Shown: positions 50,414 through 59,719, counted from the stretch's first letter. The stretch: DNA of 64,000 nt from Microbulbifer donghaiensis (GCF_900129095.1 NZ_FQVA01000001.1:2121615-2185614), one strand, 5' to 3'. Made by a program: numbers and translations. Notes: generated by a model from the letters alone, not told the origin.

Positions 50414-51547
50414 CTACTCCTCCTCAAGTGCCCGCGCCTGGAAGTAGGCCTCTTCGCTGATCTGGTGATAGGGGATCACTTCCCGCTCGAATTCCTGAAA
50501 CGCCTCGTAGACCCGGGCAAACTGCGGATCTTTCGCCGCGGTCTCTTCCATGATTTCGGTGTTGATCGTCTTCAGGTGCGCGAGCACGTCGGCCGGCAGG
50601 CGTTTGAGCTGCACGCCGTGTTTCTCCACAAGCTCTTTTAACGCGCGGTTGTTGCGCGCCGTGTACTCGTCGAGCATATCCTGGTTGGCGTCGCGGGCGG
50701 CGGTGCGCACTATCGCCTGCAGATCCTTCGGCAGCTTTTCGAAGGCGGTCTTGTTGACGATGAATTCGAGGATGGAACCCGGCTCGTGCCAGCCCGGGTA
50801 GTAGTAGTAATCGGCGATCTGGTAAAAACCGAAAGCCAGATCGTTGTAGGGACCGACCCACTCGGTCGCGTCGATAACACCGGTCTGCAGTGCCGTGTAC
50901 AGCTCGCCTCCGGGAATCGTGACCGCGGTGCCGCCGGCGCGGTTCAGCACCTCACCGCCGAGGCCCGGGATGCGCATCTTCAGGCCTTTCAGGTCATCGA
51001 CGGAATTGATCTGCTTGTTGAACCAGCCCGCCATCTGCACGCCGGTGGAGCCGCCGGCCATAGGTATCAGGTCAAACGGCGCATAGATTTCCTCCCACAG
51101 CTGCAGGCCGCCGCCGTGGTGCAGCCAGCCATTCATTTCCTGCGCGTTGAGACCAAAGGGCACCGCAGTAAAGAACTGCGCCGCCGGCACCTTGCCCTTC
51201 CAGTAGTAGGCGGCGCCATGGCCCATCTGCGCCGCGCCCTCGGAGACGGCGCCGAACACGCCCATGGCCGGCACCAGCTCACCGGCACCGTAGACTTTGA
51301 TTTTCAGGCGCCCGCCGGACATGACCTCGACTTTTTTGGCAAAACGCTCCGGCGCACTGCCGAGACCGGGGAAGTTTTTTGGCCAGGTGGTGACGAGCTT
51401 CCACTCGAAAGTTTCCTGATCGCCGCTTGCGGTGAAGTGTTGCGCGGGGCCGAGGGAAGCGCGGGATGCCACCAGCGCGCCGAAGGTGATCACCAGCAGC
51501 GCCAGCAGGCCGAGAATGATGGGCGGATACCAGTTTATTTTTTTCAT
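50414..51547 (-). CDS. TRAP transporter substrate-binding protein (DctP family)
   Basis: The 377-residue protein starts at ATG 51547. The N-terminal helix (about 10-28) looks like an uncleaved or long signal sequence. The DctP family pattern is clear: WPKNFPGLGSAPERFAKKVE, GRLKIKVYGAGELVP, MGHGAAYYWKGK, and later LKGLKMRIPGLGGEVL. The family arginine and the sugar/keto-acid-binding region resemble TakP/DctP-type proteins; the ligand is not evident. It is convergent with the DctQM permease genes, with thioesterase and small membrane genes between, an unusual split. Confidence 0.9.
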   Translation of the reverse strand: MKKINWYPPIILGLLALLVITFGALVASRASLGPAQHFTASGDQETFEWKLVTTWPKNFPGLGSAPERFAKKVEVMSGGRLKIKVYGAGELVPAMGVFGAVSEGAAQMGHGAAYYWKGKVPAAQFFTAVPFGLNAQEMNGWLHHGGGLQLWEEIYAPFDLIPMAGGSTGVQMAGWFNKQINSVDDLKGLKMRIPGLGGEVLNRAGGTAVTIPGGELYTALQTGVIDATEWVGPYNDLAFGFYQIADYYYYPGWHEPGSILEFIVNKTAFEKLPKDLQAIVRTAARDANQDMLDEYTARNNRALKELVEKHGVQLKRLPADVLAHLKTINTEIMEETAAKDPQFARVYEAFQEFEREVIPYHQISEEAYFQARALEEE

Positions 51548-51581
51548 CGCTTTTTATTATGTGTTTTTCAATTTCTACCCT

Positions 51582-51660
51582 CGTCACACCGGCGCAGGCC
51601 GGTGTCCGGCGGGGCTCGATGCCGCCCCTGAGCTGGATTCCGGCCTGCGCCGGAATGACG
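51582..51660. repeat. 79-bp palindromic intergenic element
   Basis: The left arm CGTCACACCGGCGCAGGCCG (51582-51601) and the right arm ending GCGCCGGAATGACG are inverted copies: GGATTCCGGCCTGCGCCGG pairs with CCGGCGCAGGCCGGTGTCC with two or three mismatches. A spacer of about 27 bases separates the arms. The arm sequence (ATTCCGGCCTGCGCCGGAATGACG in part) is one I recognise as a frequent dispersed motif in proteobacterial intergenic DNA. It lies between dctP and uvrD. Confidence 0.7.
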
Positions 51661-51671
51661 GTATTTTTAAA

Positions 51672-53906
51672 CTACAGAGGCTGCAGCTTGGCCATGGCCA
51701 CCACCAGCCACTTGCTGCCGGCATCGTCGAAATTGACCTGTACCCGCGCGCGCGGGCCGCTGCCCTCGAACTGTACCACGGTGCCCTCACCGAATTTCGG
51801 GTGATCGACGCGGCCGCCGAGCGCCAGCGGCGGCAGGTCGTCGAAATCCGGTGCCGGATCGGAGAACTGGCCCAGATTACCGACCTTGCCCCACTGGTTT
51901 TCTGAAGAGCCGGGCTGGAACAGCGGCCGCGAAATCTCGGTCTTCAGCCGCACCTCGTGGACTAAATTGGGCGGAATCTCGCCGATAAAGCGCGACGGGC
52001 TGTTGTAGGTCTCGCTGCCGAACAGGCGGCGGTTTTCCGCGTAGGTGATATACAGCTTCTGCATCGCGCGAGTGATGCCCACGTAGCAGAGGCGGCGCTC
52101 CTCCTCCATGCGGCCCGGCTCCTGCGCCGACATCTTGTGCGGGAACAGGTTTTCCTCCACACCGGCCATAAATACCAGCGGGAATTCGAGCCCCTTGGCG
52201 GAGTGCAGCGTCATCAGCTGCACCGCGTCCTCGAACTCGTCGGCCTGACCCTCGCCGGCGTCCAGCGCGGCGCTGTCGAGGAACTGGTCCAGCAGCGGCC
52301 GCTCTTCCTCGTCGTCGTCTTCTTCGCCGGGCGGCTGGTCGATGCCGTCGAAGGCGCGGCAGGCGCTGACCAGTTCCTGCAGGTTTTCCACCCGCGTCTG
52401 GCCCTTCTCGCCTTTTTCCTTGCCGTGGAATTCCAGCAGGCCGCTGGTCTCGATCACGTCTTCAGCGATGGCATCGAGCAGCTTGTCCTCGGCGTTCGCC
52501 GCCAGCCGGTTGACCAGGTCGAGGAAAGACTGCAGCGCGTTGCCAGCGCGCGCGGCCAGCACGCGCTGTTGCAGCATCAGCTGGGCCGCACGCCACAGGG
52601 AGCAGCCCTGCTCGCGGGCATAGCTGCGCACCATCTCCACCGTGCGCGCGCCGATACCGCGGGTCGGCGTATTGACGACCCGCTCGAAGGCGGTGTCATC
52701 GTCGCGGTTGCCGATCAGGCGCATGTAGGACAGCGCATTCTTGATTTCCAGGCGCTCGTAGAAGCGCTGGCCGCCGTAGATGCGGTAGGGCACCTGTTCG
52801 CGCAGCAGGCCCTCCTCCAGTACTCGCGACTGGGCGTTGGAGCGGTACAGTATCGCGATGCTGTCGCGACGATTGCCGTCGCGCACCCAATCCTCGATGC
52901 GCTCGACGATAAAGCGCGCCTCGTCCTGTTCGTTGTAGGCGGCGTAGACGGCAATCGGCTCACCTTCCTCGCCCTGGGTCCACAGCTCCTTGCCGAGGCG
53001 GCCGGCGTTGTGTTCGATCACCGCGTTGGCGGCCTTCAGTATCGTGGCGGTGGAGCGGTAATTCTGCTCCAGCCGCACCGTCTGCACCTCGTGCATGTCG
53101 CTCTCGAAGTGCTGGATATTCTCGATCTTGGCACCGCGCCAGCCGTAGATCGACTGGTCGTCGTCGCCGACCGCGGTGATACGGCACTGGTCGCCGGCCA
53201 GCAGCCGCAGCCAGGCGTACTGAATCGTGTTGGTGTCCTGGAACTCGTCCACCAGGATGAACGGGAAGCGGCGGCGGTAGTGGGCCAGCACCGCATCGTT
53301 GTCCCGCAACAGTTCGTGGGCACGCAGCAGCAGTTCGCCGAAGTCCACCAGGCCGCCGCGCTGACAGGCCTCCTCGTAGGCGAAGTAGATGCGCACCATC
53401 GTCTGCAGCCAGGGGTCGGCGCCGGCGTGGATGTACTGGGGCCGCAGGCCCTCGTCTTTCTGTGCGCCGATCCACCACTGGGTCTCCCGCGGCGGCCACT
53501 TCTTCTCGTCCAGCTGCAGGTCGTTCTGCACCCGCTTGATCAGGCGCAGCTGGTCGTCGCTGTCGAGGATCTGGAAATTCTGCGGCAGTTTCGCTTCCTG
53601 CCAGTGGGCTTTCAGCAACCGGTGGGCCAGGCCGTGGAAGGTGCCCACCCACATGCCGAAGGTGTTCACCCCCAGCAACTCCTCGATGCGCGCGCGCATC
53701 TCCTTGGCCGCCTTGTTGGTGAAGGTCACCGCCATGATCGAGTAGGGCGAGGCGCCCTCCACCTGCATCAGCCAGGCGATGCGGTGCACCAGCACGCGGG
53801 TCTTGCCGGAGCCGGCACCGGCCAGCACCAGCTGATTGGCCGGCGGCGCGGCCACGGCCTCGCGCTGGGCGTCGTTGAGGGGGTCTAAAATTTGAGATAC
53901 GTCCAT
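51672..53906 (-). CDS. uvrD: DNA helicase II
   Basis: UvrD unwinds DNA in nucleotide-excision and mismatch repair and clears RecA filaments. From ATG 53906 the protein has 744 residues, near the E. coli 720. The frame is open well upstream, but that part has no coding character. The Walker A AGAGSGKTRVLVHRI is at about 29-43. Other superfamily 1 motifs are VTFTNKAAKEM, ILVDEFQDTN, GDDDQSIYGWRGA, RLEQNYRS, and in the C-terminal half LMTLHSAKGLEF and YVGITRA. It begins MDVSQILDPLNDAQREAV, characteristic of UvrD. The acidic insert EEDDDEEERP is mildly unusual. Confidence 0.95.
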   Translation of the reverse strand: MDVSQILDPLNDAQREAVAAPPANQLVLAGAGSGKTRVLVHRIAWLMQVEGASPYSIMAVTFTNKAAKEMRARIEELLGVNTFGMWVGTFHGLAHRLLKAHWQEAKLPQNFQILDSDDQLRLIKRVQNDLQLDEKKWPPRETQWWIGAQKDEGLRPQYIHAGADPWLQTMVRIYFAYEEACQRGGLVDFGELLLRAHELLRDNDAVLAHYRRRFPFILVDEFQDTNTIQYAWLRLLAGDQCRITAVGDDDQSIYGWRGAKIENIQHFESDMHEVQTVRLEQNYRSTATILKAANAVIEHNAGRLGKELWTQGEEGEPIAVYAAYNEQDEARFIVERIEDWVRDGNRRDSIAILYRSNAQSRVLEEGLLREQVPYRIYGGQRFYERLEIKNALSYMRLIGNRDDDTAFERVVNTPTRGIGARTVEMVRSYAREQGCSLWRAAQLMLQQRVLAARAGNALQSFLDLVNRLAANAEDKLLDAIAEDVIETSGLLEFHGKEKGEKGQTRVENLQELVSACRAFDGIDQPPGEEDDDEEERPLLDQFLDSAALDAGEGQADEFEDAVQLMTLHSAKGLEFPLVFMAGVEENLFPHKMSAQEPGRMEEERRLCYVGITRAMQKLYITYAENRRLFGSETYNSPSRFIGEIPPNLVHEVRLKTEISRPLFQPGSSENQWGKVGNLGQFSDPAPDFDDLPPLALGGRVDHPKFGEGTVVQFEGSGPRARVQVNFDDAGSKWLVVAMAKLQPL

Positions 53907-53967
53907 GGGCGGCGATTGTAACAGAGCTGCCGGCGGATACCTGTGTAAATAAACAGGGTTCAGTGTT

Positions 53968-54001
53968 GATGGGCACACTCGCTGCGCTCGCATTGCCCAT
54001 C
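53968..54001. repeat. Short inverted repeat upstream of hexR
   Basis: GATGGGCA (53968-53975) pairs with TGCCCATC (53994-54001), with further complementarity inside (CTCGCTGCGCTCG). It resembles a dispersed REP-like hairpin. The surrounding gap between uvrD and hexR (53907-54186, 280 bases) shows no gene. Confidence 0.5.
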
Positions 54002-54186
54002 CTACGCAGCAAATAACCCGACGCGAAGGCCCTGATGCCGGGGGCCGTCTGTGAAACGATTGCCGATCAGGTTGTTGAGCAGGCGGCCACCGGCAGCAGG
54101 GCCGCCACACACCTCGAATCAACGCCGCTCGCCAGCCAGAGGCGCAGAAGCTAAACTGCGCTATCCGGCTCGAAGAAGGAAGTCCC

Positions 54187-55041
54187 GTGAAACCGGCGGA
54201 AGTCACGCAAAAAATCAGCGAACAGCTGTCATCCATGCGCAAATCGGAACGCAAGGTGGCCGAGTATATCCTCGCCAACCCGGATGAAATCATCCACATG
54301 CGCATCGTCGACCTGGCCACCGAGGCCCAGGTCAGCGAACCGACGGTGGTGCGCTTCTGCCGCGCCGTGGGTTGCTCCGGCTTCCAGGAGTTCAAACTGA
54401 ACCTGGCCCAGCAGCTGGCTTCCAGCCCCAGTTTCGGCCAGATCGCGGTGACCGAGACCGACACCATCGCCGAGTACAAGCGCAAGGTGTTCGACTCCAC
54501 CGTCGACACCCTGCTGAACGTGCGCGACAAGATCGACAACCGCGCGCTGGAAGCGGCAGTCAGCGCCATCGCCGCCGCCAAGCGGGTCGAATTCTTTGGC
54601 TTCGGCGCCTCCGGGGCCGTGGCCGCCGATGCCAAGCACAAGTTCTTCCGCCTGCAGCTGGCCGCCGCCGCCCACTCCGATCACCACATCCAGAATATGT
54701 CGGCCATGTCGATGGTGCCCGGCGACGTGGTGGTGGCCATTTCCCAGAGCGGCCGCACCAAGGCGCTGCTGCGCTCCATGGGCATGGCGAAAGAGCAGGG
54801 CGCCACCGTGATCGGCCTGGCGCCGAGCGGCTCGCCGGTGGCCCGGCAGGCCAGCATCCCGCTGGAAGTGGACGTGGAGGAAGATATAGAGATCTACACG
54901 CCGCTGTCGTCGCGCATCGCCCACCTGGTGGTGATCGACGTGCTCGCCATCGGCGTCGCCCAGCGCAAGGGACCGCAACTGCAGGAGCACCTGCTCAAGT
55001 TGAAGCAGGGCCTCTATACCCTGCGCGAAGACAAGCACTAA
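54187..55041 (+). CDS. hexR: HexR-type transcriptional regulator (MurR/RpiR family)
   Basis: The 284-residue protein starts at GTG 54187, behind AAGGAAG. The N-terminal RpiR HTH domain (about 1-77) contains SSMRKSERKVAEYILANPDE and EAQVSEPTVVRFCRAVGCSG. The SIS sugar-phosphate-binding domain is at about 120-250 (FFGFGASGAVAADAKHKFFR, VAISQSGRTKALL). HexR represses glycolytic and Entner-Doudoroff genes and is relieved by 2-keto-3-deoxy-6-phosphogluconate. The usual partners zwf, pgl and eda are not in this window, so its targets lie elsewhere. HexR is typical of Pseudomonas and Cellvibrio relatives. Confidence 0.88.
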   Translation: MKPAEVTQKISEQLSSMRKSERKVAEYILANPDEIIHMRIVDLATEAQVSEPTVVRFCRAVGCSGFQEFKLNLAQQLASSPSFGQIAVTETDTIAEYKRKVFDSTVDTLLNVRDKIDNRALEAAVSAIAAAKRVEFFGFGASGAVAADAKHKFFRLQLAAAAHSDHHIQNMSAMSMVPGDVVVAISQSGRTKALLRSMGMAKEQGATVIGLAPSGSPVARQASIPLEVDVEEDIEIYTPLSSRIAHLVVIDVLAIGVAQRKGPQLQEHLLKLKQGLYTLREDKH

Positions 55042-55057
55042 TCGCTCTGACGACAGG

Positions 55058-55909
55058 TCAGAGCCGGCGCATATCCAGCAGCGGCATATTGCGCCGCACG
55101 GTCGCCAGCTTGTCGGCGCTGAGCTTCGCCACCAGCACCGCCTCGCCCTCGCCGGCCTCGGCGAGGATTTCCCCCCAGGGATCGATAATCACCGAATGCC
55201 CCCAGGTGCGCCGCTTCGGCGAGTGCTCGCCACCCTGGTTGGCGGCCACGACGAAACAGCCGTTTTCCACCGCCCGCGCCCGCAGCAGAGTCAGCCAGTG
55301 CGCCTGCCCGGTCACATAGGTAAAGGCCGCCGGTACCAGCAGCACCTCGGCACCGGCCAGCGCCAGCTGCCGGTAGAGTTCGGGAAAACGCAGGTCGAAG
55401 CAGATACTGAGGCCGAGGGTCGCCCAGGGTATATCGAGGGTGCAGGGATCGTCGCCGGGCTCGATACTGGCCGACTCCCGGTAGCTGCCGGCGGCGTCGG
55501 CGACCTCGACGTCGAACAAGTGGATCTTGTCGTAACGGGCGCGCAATTCCCCATGATTGTCATAGACCAGACTGGCGGAGCGCGTGCGCCCGCCCGGCAC
55601 CGGCGCGCCGTCGGCCCGCTCGGCCAGCGGTACCGCGCCCGCCACCAGCCATATATCCAGTTCCGCCGCCCAGCGCTGCAGCGCCCACTGGATCGGATGG
55701 CGCTCCGCACTGGCCTCGCCGGTGCCGGCGAAGGGCTCCGCGGCCACCGCGCTGCCGCGGTCCGACAGATGGGCAAAATTCTCCGGTAACAGCACCAGCT
55801 GCGCGCCGCCGGCGGCCGCCTGCTGCAGCAGGCGATAGGCCTGCGCCAGATTGGCGGCGACCGAATTCCCGCTGATCATCTGCACCGCGGCGACACAAAA
55901 GTCCTGCAC
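55058..55909 (-). CDS. Carbon-nitrogen hydrolase (nitrilase superfamily)
   Basis: The nitrilase-superfamily triad is complete: Glu43 in LLPENFAHL, Lys128 in RYDKIHLFDVE and Cys170 in SICFDLRFPELYR. The most likely start is GTG 55909, preceded by GAGGGAG, giving 283 residues; an in-frame ATG at 55930 has no such site. The closest well-known group is the Nit2/YbeM-like omega-amidases, which hydrolyse alpha-ketoglutaramate or deaminated glutathione. The sequence does not decide between these. It is convergent with hexR. Confidence 0.88.
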   Translation of the reverse strand: MQDFCVAAVQMISGNSVAANLAQAYRLLQQAAAGGAQLVLLPENFAHLSDRGSAVAAEPFAGTGEASAERHPIQWALQRWAAELDIWLVAGAVPLAERADGAPVPGGRTRSASLVYDNHGELRARYDKIHLFDVEVADAAGSYRESASIEPGDDPCTLDIPWATLGLSICFDLRFPELYRQLALAGAEVLLVPAAFTYVTGQAHWLTLLRARAVENGCFVVAANQGGEHSPKRRTWGHSVIIDPWGEILAEAGEGEAVLVAKLSADKLATVRRNMPLLDMRRL

Positions 55910-56158
55910 GACTGCTCCCTCGTCTTTCATTTGCACTGGCCCGATTTTGCCACGGCATGTGCGGAAGAGAAGCGCCGCAATTCGCGCATCAATTCCAGCA
56001 ACGCCGGGACCCGCTTTGCATTTCTTTTGTCGGGCGGTCACTGGCACATGTCGCCGCTCGCCGCTACCATGGCCCGCCCTCGGCGACTAATCTTTTAGCT
56101 CAGCAGCACCGGCCGAGTTCACCCCCTCATTCCGCCATGCAGTACCAGAGCCGAATCT

Positions 56159-57418
56159 ATGGAATCCATCGCCATTCCCGCCGAAAAGAAACCGCCGCGC
56201 TGGCTGGCGGTGTGGCTGGCGGCACTGGTGGCGCTGACCCCGTTTTCCATCGACAGCTACCTGCCGGCGATCCCGGCGATGGCCGAGGCACTGGATACCG
56301 CCGTGGCGCGGGTGCAGCACTCGGTGTCGAGTTTTCTGCTCGGCTTTGCCATCGGCCAGTTGTGTGGCGGGCCGCTGTCCGATCGCTGGGGCCGGCGATT
56401 GGTTGGCACCATCGGCCTGAGTATCTATATCGCCACTTCGATACTGGTGCTGTTCGCGGATCACGTGGACCAGCTGATTATCCTGCGCTTGTTCCAGGCC
56501 ATTGGCGGCGGCTTCGCCACGGTGATCTGCGCGGCTATAGTGCGCGATCTGCACAGCGGCCGCGAGGCGGCCAAGATCATCTCGATGATCAGCACCATGA
56601 TGCTGGTGGCACCGCTGATTGCGCCGGTAATCGGCTCGGTGCTGCTGGCCGGCGGCGGCTGGCAAAGTATTTTCGTATTCCTAATTCTGTACGCCACCGC
56701 CATGCTGGTGCTGGTGCGCTTCCTGCTGCCCGAGACGGTGTCGCGATTCTCCCGCGCGCGGCGCCAGCGCAAGCCCCTGCGCTCGGTGATCAACAGTTAC
56801 GGTCAGGTGCTCGGCAACCGCCGCGCGCTGGGCTTTCTCGCCGCCCAGGCCTGCGTCAGTGGTTCGATGTTTATCTATATCACCACCGCACCTTTTGTTT
56901 TCATGAAGGTTTTCGAGGTGCCGGCGACACAGTTTCCGATCTATTTCGGTATTTGTGTGCTGGGGTTGATCTGCATGGTGCAGGTCAACATCCGCCTGCT
57001 GAACCTGTTCGAACCGCGTAATATCCTGCTGGCCGGCATACTGCTGCAGTTGCTGGGCTGCGGGCTGCTGCTGCTCGGAACATTGACGGGCGTCAAGGAG
57101 ATAACTCTGTGGATGGTGCCGCTGGTGCTGGTGATGGCCTGTATCGGCATTACCGGGCCCAATGCCGCGGCCTGTTTTCTGGAGTTTTTCCCGCGGATAA
57201 GCGGTAGCGCCAACGCCCTGTATGGCGCCACCATCTTCATCACCGGTGGCATACTTGGCGGCATCGTCAACAGCCTGCACACGGGTACGCTGGTCCCTGT
57301 CGCCGGCGCCATGCTGGGTTGCGCGGTGGCGGCGCTGCTGGCGGCAGTATTCATCGCCCGCGCGTACGAGCCAATCGATGTCGCTGTGCCGGTCACCAAG
57401 CGCTATATCCCGCGCTGA
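56159..57418 (+). CDS. Bcr/CflA family drug-resistance MFS transporter
   Basis: A 419-residue inner-membrane exporter with twelve helices. It opens with a short basic tail and LAALVALTPFSIDSYLPAIP, the Bcr/CflA hallmark in helix 1, then SSFLLGFAIGQLCGGPLSDR plus WGRR, the MFS motif A. ARDLHSG-like RDLHSGREAAKII lies in the middle. Substrates are likely small hydrophobic or cationic drugs. The ATG at 56159 lacks a strong ribosome-binding site. It converges with the GST gene. Confidence 0.92.
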   Translation: MESIAIPAEKKPPRWLAVWLAALVALTPFSIDSYLPAIPAMAEALDTAVARVQHSVSSFLLGFAIGQLCGGPLSDRWGRRLVGTIGLSIYIATSILVLFADHVDQLIILRLFQAIGGGFATVICAAIVRDLHSGREAAKIISMISTMMLVAPLIAPVIGSVLLAGGGWQSIFVFLILYATAMLVLVRFLLPETVSRFSRARRQRKPLRSVINSYGQVLGNRRALGFLAAQACVSGSMFIYITTAPFVFMKVFEVPATQFPIYFGICVLGLICMVQVNIRLLNLFEPRNILLAGILLQLLGCGLLLLGTLTGVKEITLWMVPLVLVMACIGITGPNAAACFLEFFPRISGSANALYGATIFITGGILGGIVNSLHTGTLVPVAGAMLGCAVAALLAAVFIARAYEPIDVAVPVTKRYIPR

Positions 57419-57440
57419 GCCGCTCGGTTAACGGCCGCAC

Positions 57441-58046
57441 TCACCCCTTCAGCAGACCCTCCGCGCGCATCGCCTTCTGCACAGCCGGCCGCGCGGCCAC
57501 TCGCTGTTGGAAGGCGCGCAGCCTCGGCCAGCCCGACGTGTCGATTTTCTGTTGGTCGAGCCAGCCGGCGATGGTGAACAGGTAGGCATCGGCGATGGTA
57601 AAATCGTCGCCCATCAGGTAGTCGTGCTCGAGGCGTTGCTCGATAAAATCGAAGCGCCTGGCGATGATTTTCTTCGCCTGCGCCTTTTCTTCATCGCTGC
57701 CGTTCCAGAACAGCGGCACGAAGGCCTTGTGCACCTCGGCGGCGATGTAATTCAGCCATTCCAGCAAGCGGTAATGCGCGAGACTGCCGTATTCCGGTGC
57801 CAGGTTCGCATCCGGCTTCTGCTCGGCAATGAACTGCACTATGGCCGGCCCCTCCGTCAGAATCTCGCCCCCTTCCAGCTGCAGTGCCGGCACATGGCCC
57901 TTCGGGTTAATCTCGCAATAGTCGGCGCCGCTTTCCGTCTTGTGCTCGCCGAGATCCACCTTGCACAACTCCAGTTCGATACCGGCCTCGCAGGCGACGA
58001 TATGGGGCGACAGGGAGCAGGCGCCGGGGGCGTAAAAGAGCTTCAT
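57441..58046 (-). CDS. gstA: Glutathione S-transferase, beta class
   Basis: The 201-residue length matches bacterial beta-class GSTs. The start ATG 58046 gives MKLFYAPGACSLSPHIV, with the class-defining Cys10. The thioredoxin-like domain ends with HVPALQLEGGEILTEGPAIV; the helical domain contains DYLMGDDFTIADAYLFTIAG, the conserved GST C-terminal pattern. It conjugates glutathione to electrophiles. The next gene on the same strand is a glutathionyl-hydroquinone reductase, 144 bases upstream. Confidence 0.93.
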   Translation of the reverse strand: MKLFYAPGACSLSPHIVACEAGIELELCKVDLGEHKTESGADYCEINPKGHVPALQLEGGEILTEGPAIVQFIAEQKPDANLAPEYGSLAHYRLLEWLNYIAAEVHKAFVPLFWNGSDEEKAQAKKIIARRFDFIEQRLEHDYLMGDDFTIADAYLFTIAGWLDQQKIDTSGWPRLRAFQQRVAARPAVQKAMRAEGLLKG

Positions 58047-58190
58047 CGGGATCCTCGCGATCGCAGTTGCAGGGCTTCCTGCAGTATAGGCGCGGGCTAT
58101 TCGCCGATAGTTTTCAGCCGTCTGCGCGCGCGGCGGCATGCGCCTAAGGCGCGCTGCCTGATGTGATGTAGAGGAGTTATTGCGGTTTTC

Positions 58191-59162
58191 TTAACCGCGG
58201 TTGTGCGGTGCCGCGTAATCCAGTTCCGGGCCCTTCGGCACTATGCCGGTCGGATTGATATTCCCGTGACTGGCGTAGTAATGCGTCTTGATATGGTGGA
58301 AATCCACCGTGTCGGCGACCCCCGGCCACTGGTAGAGCTCCCGCACATAGCCCCACAGGTTCGGGTAGTCCGCAAGCCGCTTCTTGTTGCACTTGAAGTG
58401 GCCGTGGTAGACGGCGTCGAAGCGGATCAGCGTGGTGAACAGCCGCCAGTCGGCCTCGGTGATCCGCTCCCCGGTCAGATAGCGGTTGTCTGCCAGCCGC
58501 TGTTCCAACTGCTCCAGGGTGCTGAACAGTCGCTCGTAGGCGTGCTCGTAGGCGTCCTGGGACGTCGCGAAACCGGCCCGATAGACGCCATTGTTGATGG
58601 TTTCATAGACGACATCGTTAGTGGCATCGATATCGCCGCGCAGCAGCTCCGGATATAAATCCGCGTCGTTGCCGGTCAGGCCGTCAAAGGCGCTGTTGAA
58701 CATGCGGATGATTTCCGACGACTCGTTGCTGACCACACGCTCGCGCTGCTTGTCCCACAGCAGCGGCACCGTTACGCGACCCGAGTATTTGGCGCGGTTG
58801 CGGGTATACAGTTGATGCAGATAGTCGGCGCCAAACAGGTGATCGCCACTGCTGCCCTCGTCGGTATTGAAGGTCCAGCCGTGTTCGCGCATGTAAGGAC
58901 TCACTACGGAGACGCCGATATAGTCCGCCAGGCCTTTCAGCTGGCGAAAGATCAGCGTGCGGTGCGCCCAGGGGCAGGCCAGGGAAACATACAGGTGGTA
59001 GCGGTCTTTCTCCGCGGCGAAGCCGCCCTCACCGCTGGGGCCGGGGCTGCCGTCGGCGGTAATCCAGTTGCGCAGCTGTGCCGCCTCGCGCACGAACTCG
59101 CCGTGGCTCTTCTCAGTATCGTACCAGCGGTCCTGCCACTGGCCATTGACCAGTAGGCCCAT
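58191..59162 (-). CDS. Glutathionyl-hydroquinone reductase (xi-class GST, YqjG-like)
   Basis: The enzyme reduces glutathionyl-hydroquinones to hydroquinones, releasing glutathione. From ATG 59162, after GGAGAT, the protein has 323 residues. The catalytic Cys63 lies in SLACPWAHRTLI, the xi-class signature. Other segments are KYSGRVTVPLLWDKQ, SNESSEIIRMFN and the C-terminal INPTGIVPKGPEL. It is codirectional with gstA downstream and with doxX upstream, 78 bases away. Confidence 0.95.
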   Translation of the reverse strand: MGLLVNGQWQDRWYDTEKSHGEFVREAAQLRNWITADGSPGPSGEGGFAAEKDRYHLYVSLACPWAHRTLIFRQLKGLADYIGVSVVSPYMREHGWTFNTDEGSSGDHLFGADYLHQLYTRNRAKYSGRVTVPLLWDKQRERVVSNESSEIIRMFNSAFDGLTGNDADLYPELLRGDIDATNDVVYETINNGVYRAGFATSQDAYEHAYERLFSTLEQLEQRLADNRYLTGERITEADWRLFTTLIRFDAVYHGHFKCNKKRLADYPNLWGYVRELYQWPGVADTVDFHHIKTHYYASHGNINPTGIVPKGPELDYAAPHNRG

Positions 59163-59240
59163 AGCAATCTCCACACATTAGGAATGTTGTCGACAGGGAG
59201 TCGGAAAGGGCGCGGGCTGAACCCGCGCCTGAGGCGGCGC

Positions 59241-59636
59241 TTATTTGCCGCGCAGATAGTTGTCCAGGCTCAGCTTGCCGGCGCCGGCACAGGCGAGAAT
59301 CAGGAAGCCACCGGCGATGGTGATATTTTTCATAAAGCTGATCATCTGCGCCTGGTCACCCGGCACATAGTGGAACAGCGCCGCGCTGGCGAAACAGAAT
59401 ACCGCGAGAGCCAGTGCCGCCCAGCGGGTGAAGAATCCGAGCAGTACCGCCAGGCCACCGCCCAGTTCGACCAGGATCACCAGCGGCAGCAGAATGCCCG
59501 GCACACCGGCAGATTCCATATAGCCCTGGGTGCCTTCGTAGCCGCCGATCTTGCTCCAGCCGGCGGATATAAAGATCAGGGACATCAGCACGCGGCCGAG
59601 CAGTTTGCCGAGATCGCAGTGGATTGGGTGAGTCAT
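59241..59636 (-). CDS. DoxX family membrane protein
   Basis: The 131-residue protein has four membrane helices. It begins with LGRVLMSLIFISAGWSKIGG, the DoxX family opening, then GGLAVLLGFFTRWAALALAV and a fourth helix. DoxX proteins are thought to take part in quinone-linked or thiol redox protection at the membrane; the enzyme function is not settled. It is followed by the hydroquinone reductase gene and preceded by a LysR gene on the same strand. Confidence 0.88.
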   Translation of the reverse strand: MTHPIHCDLGKLLGRVLMSLIFISAGWSKIGGYEGTQGYMESAGVPGILLPLVILVELGGGLAVLLGFFTRWAALALAVFCFASAALFHYVPGDQAQMISFMKNITIAGGFLILACAGAGKLSLDNYLRGK

Positions 59637-59719
59637 CGCTGAATCCTCGCTTGAGATCAGTTGGTCATTGATAGTGAAACTCCACCCAGTCTAGTTCTAT
59701 TTTTTACGGAAAAAACCGC

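Noticed and set aside
53907-54641. Upstream extension of uvrD
   Set aside because: Runs antisense through hexR; UvrD begins with MDVSQILDPL at 53906 as in its relatives.
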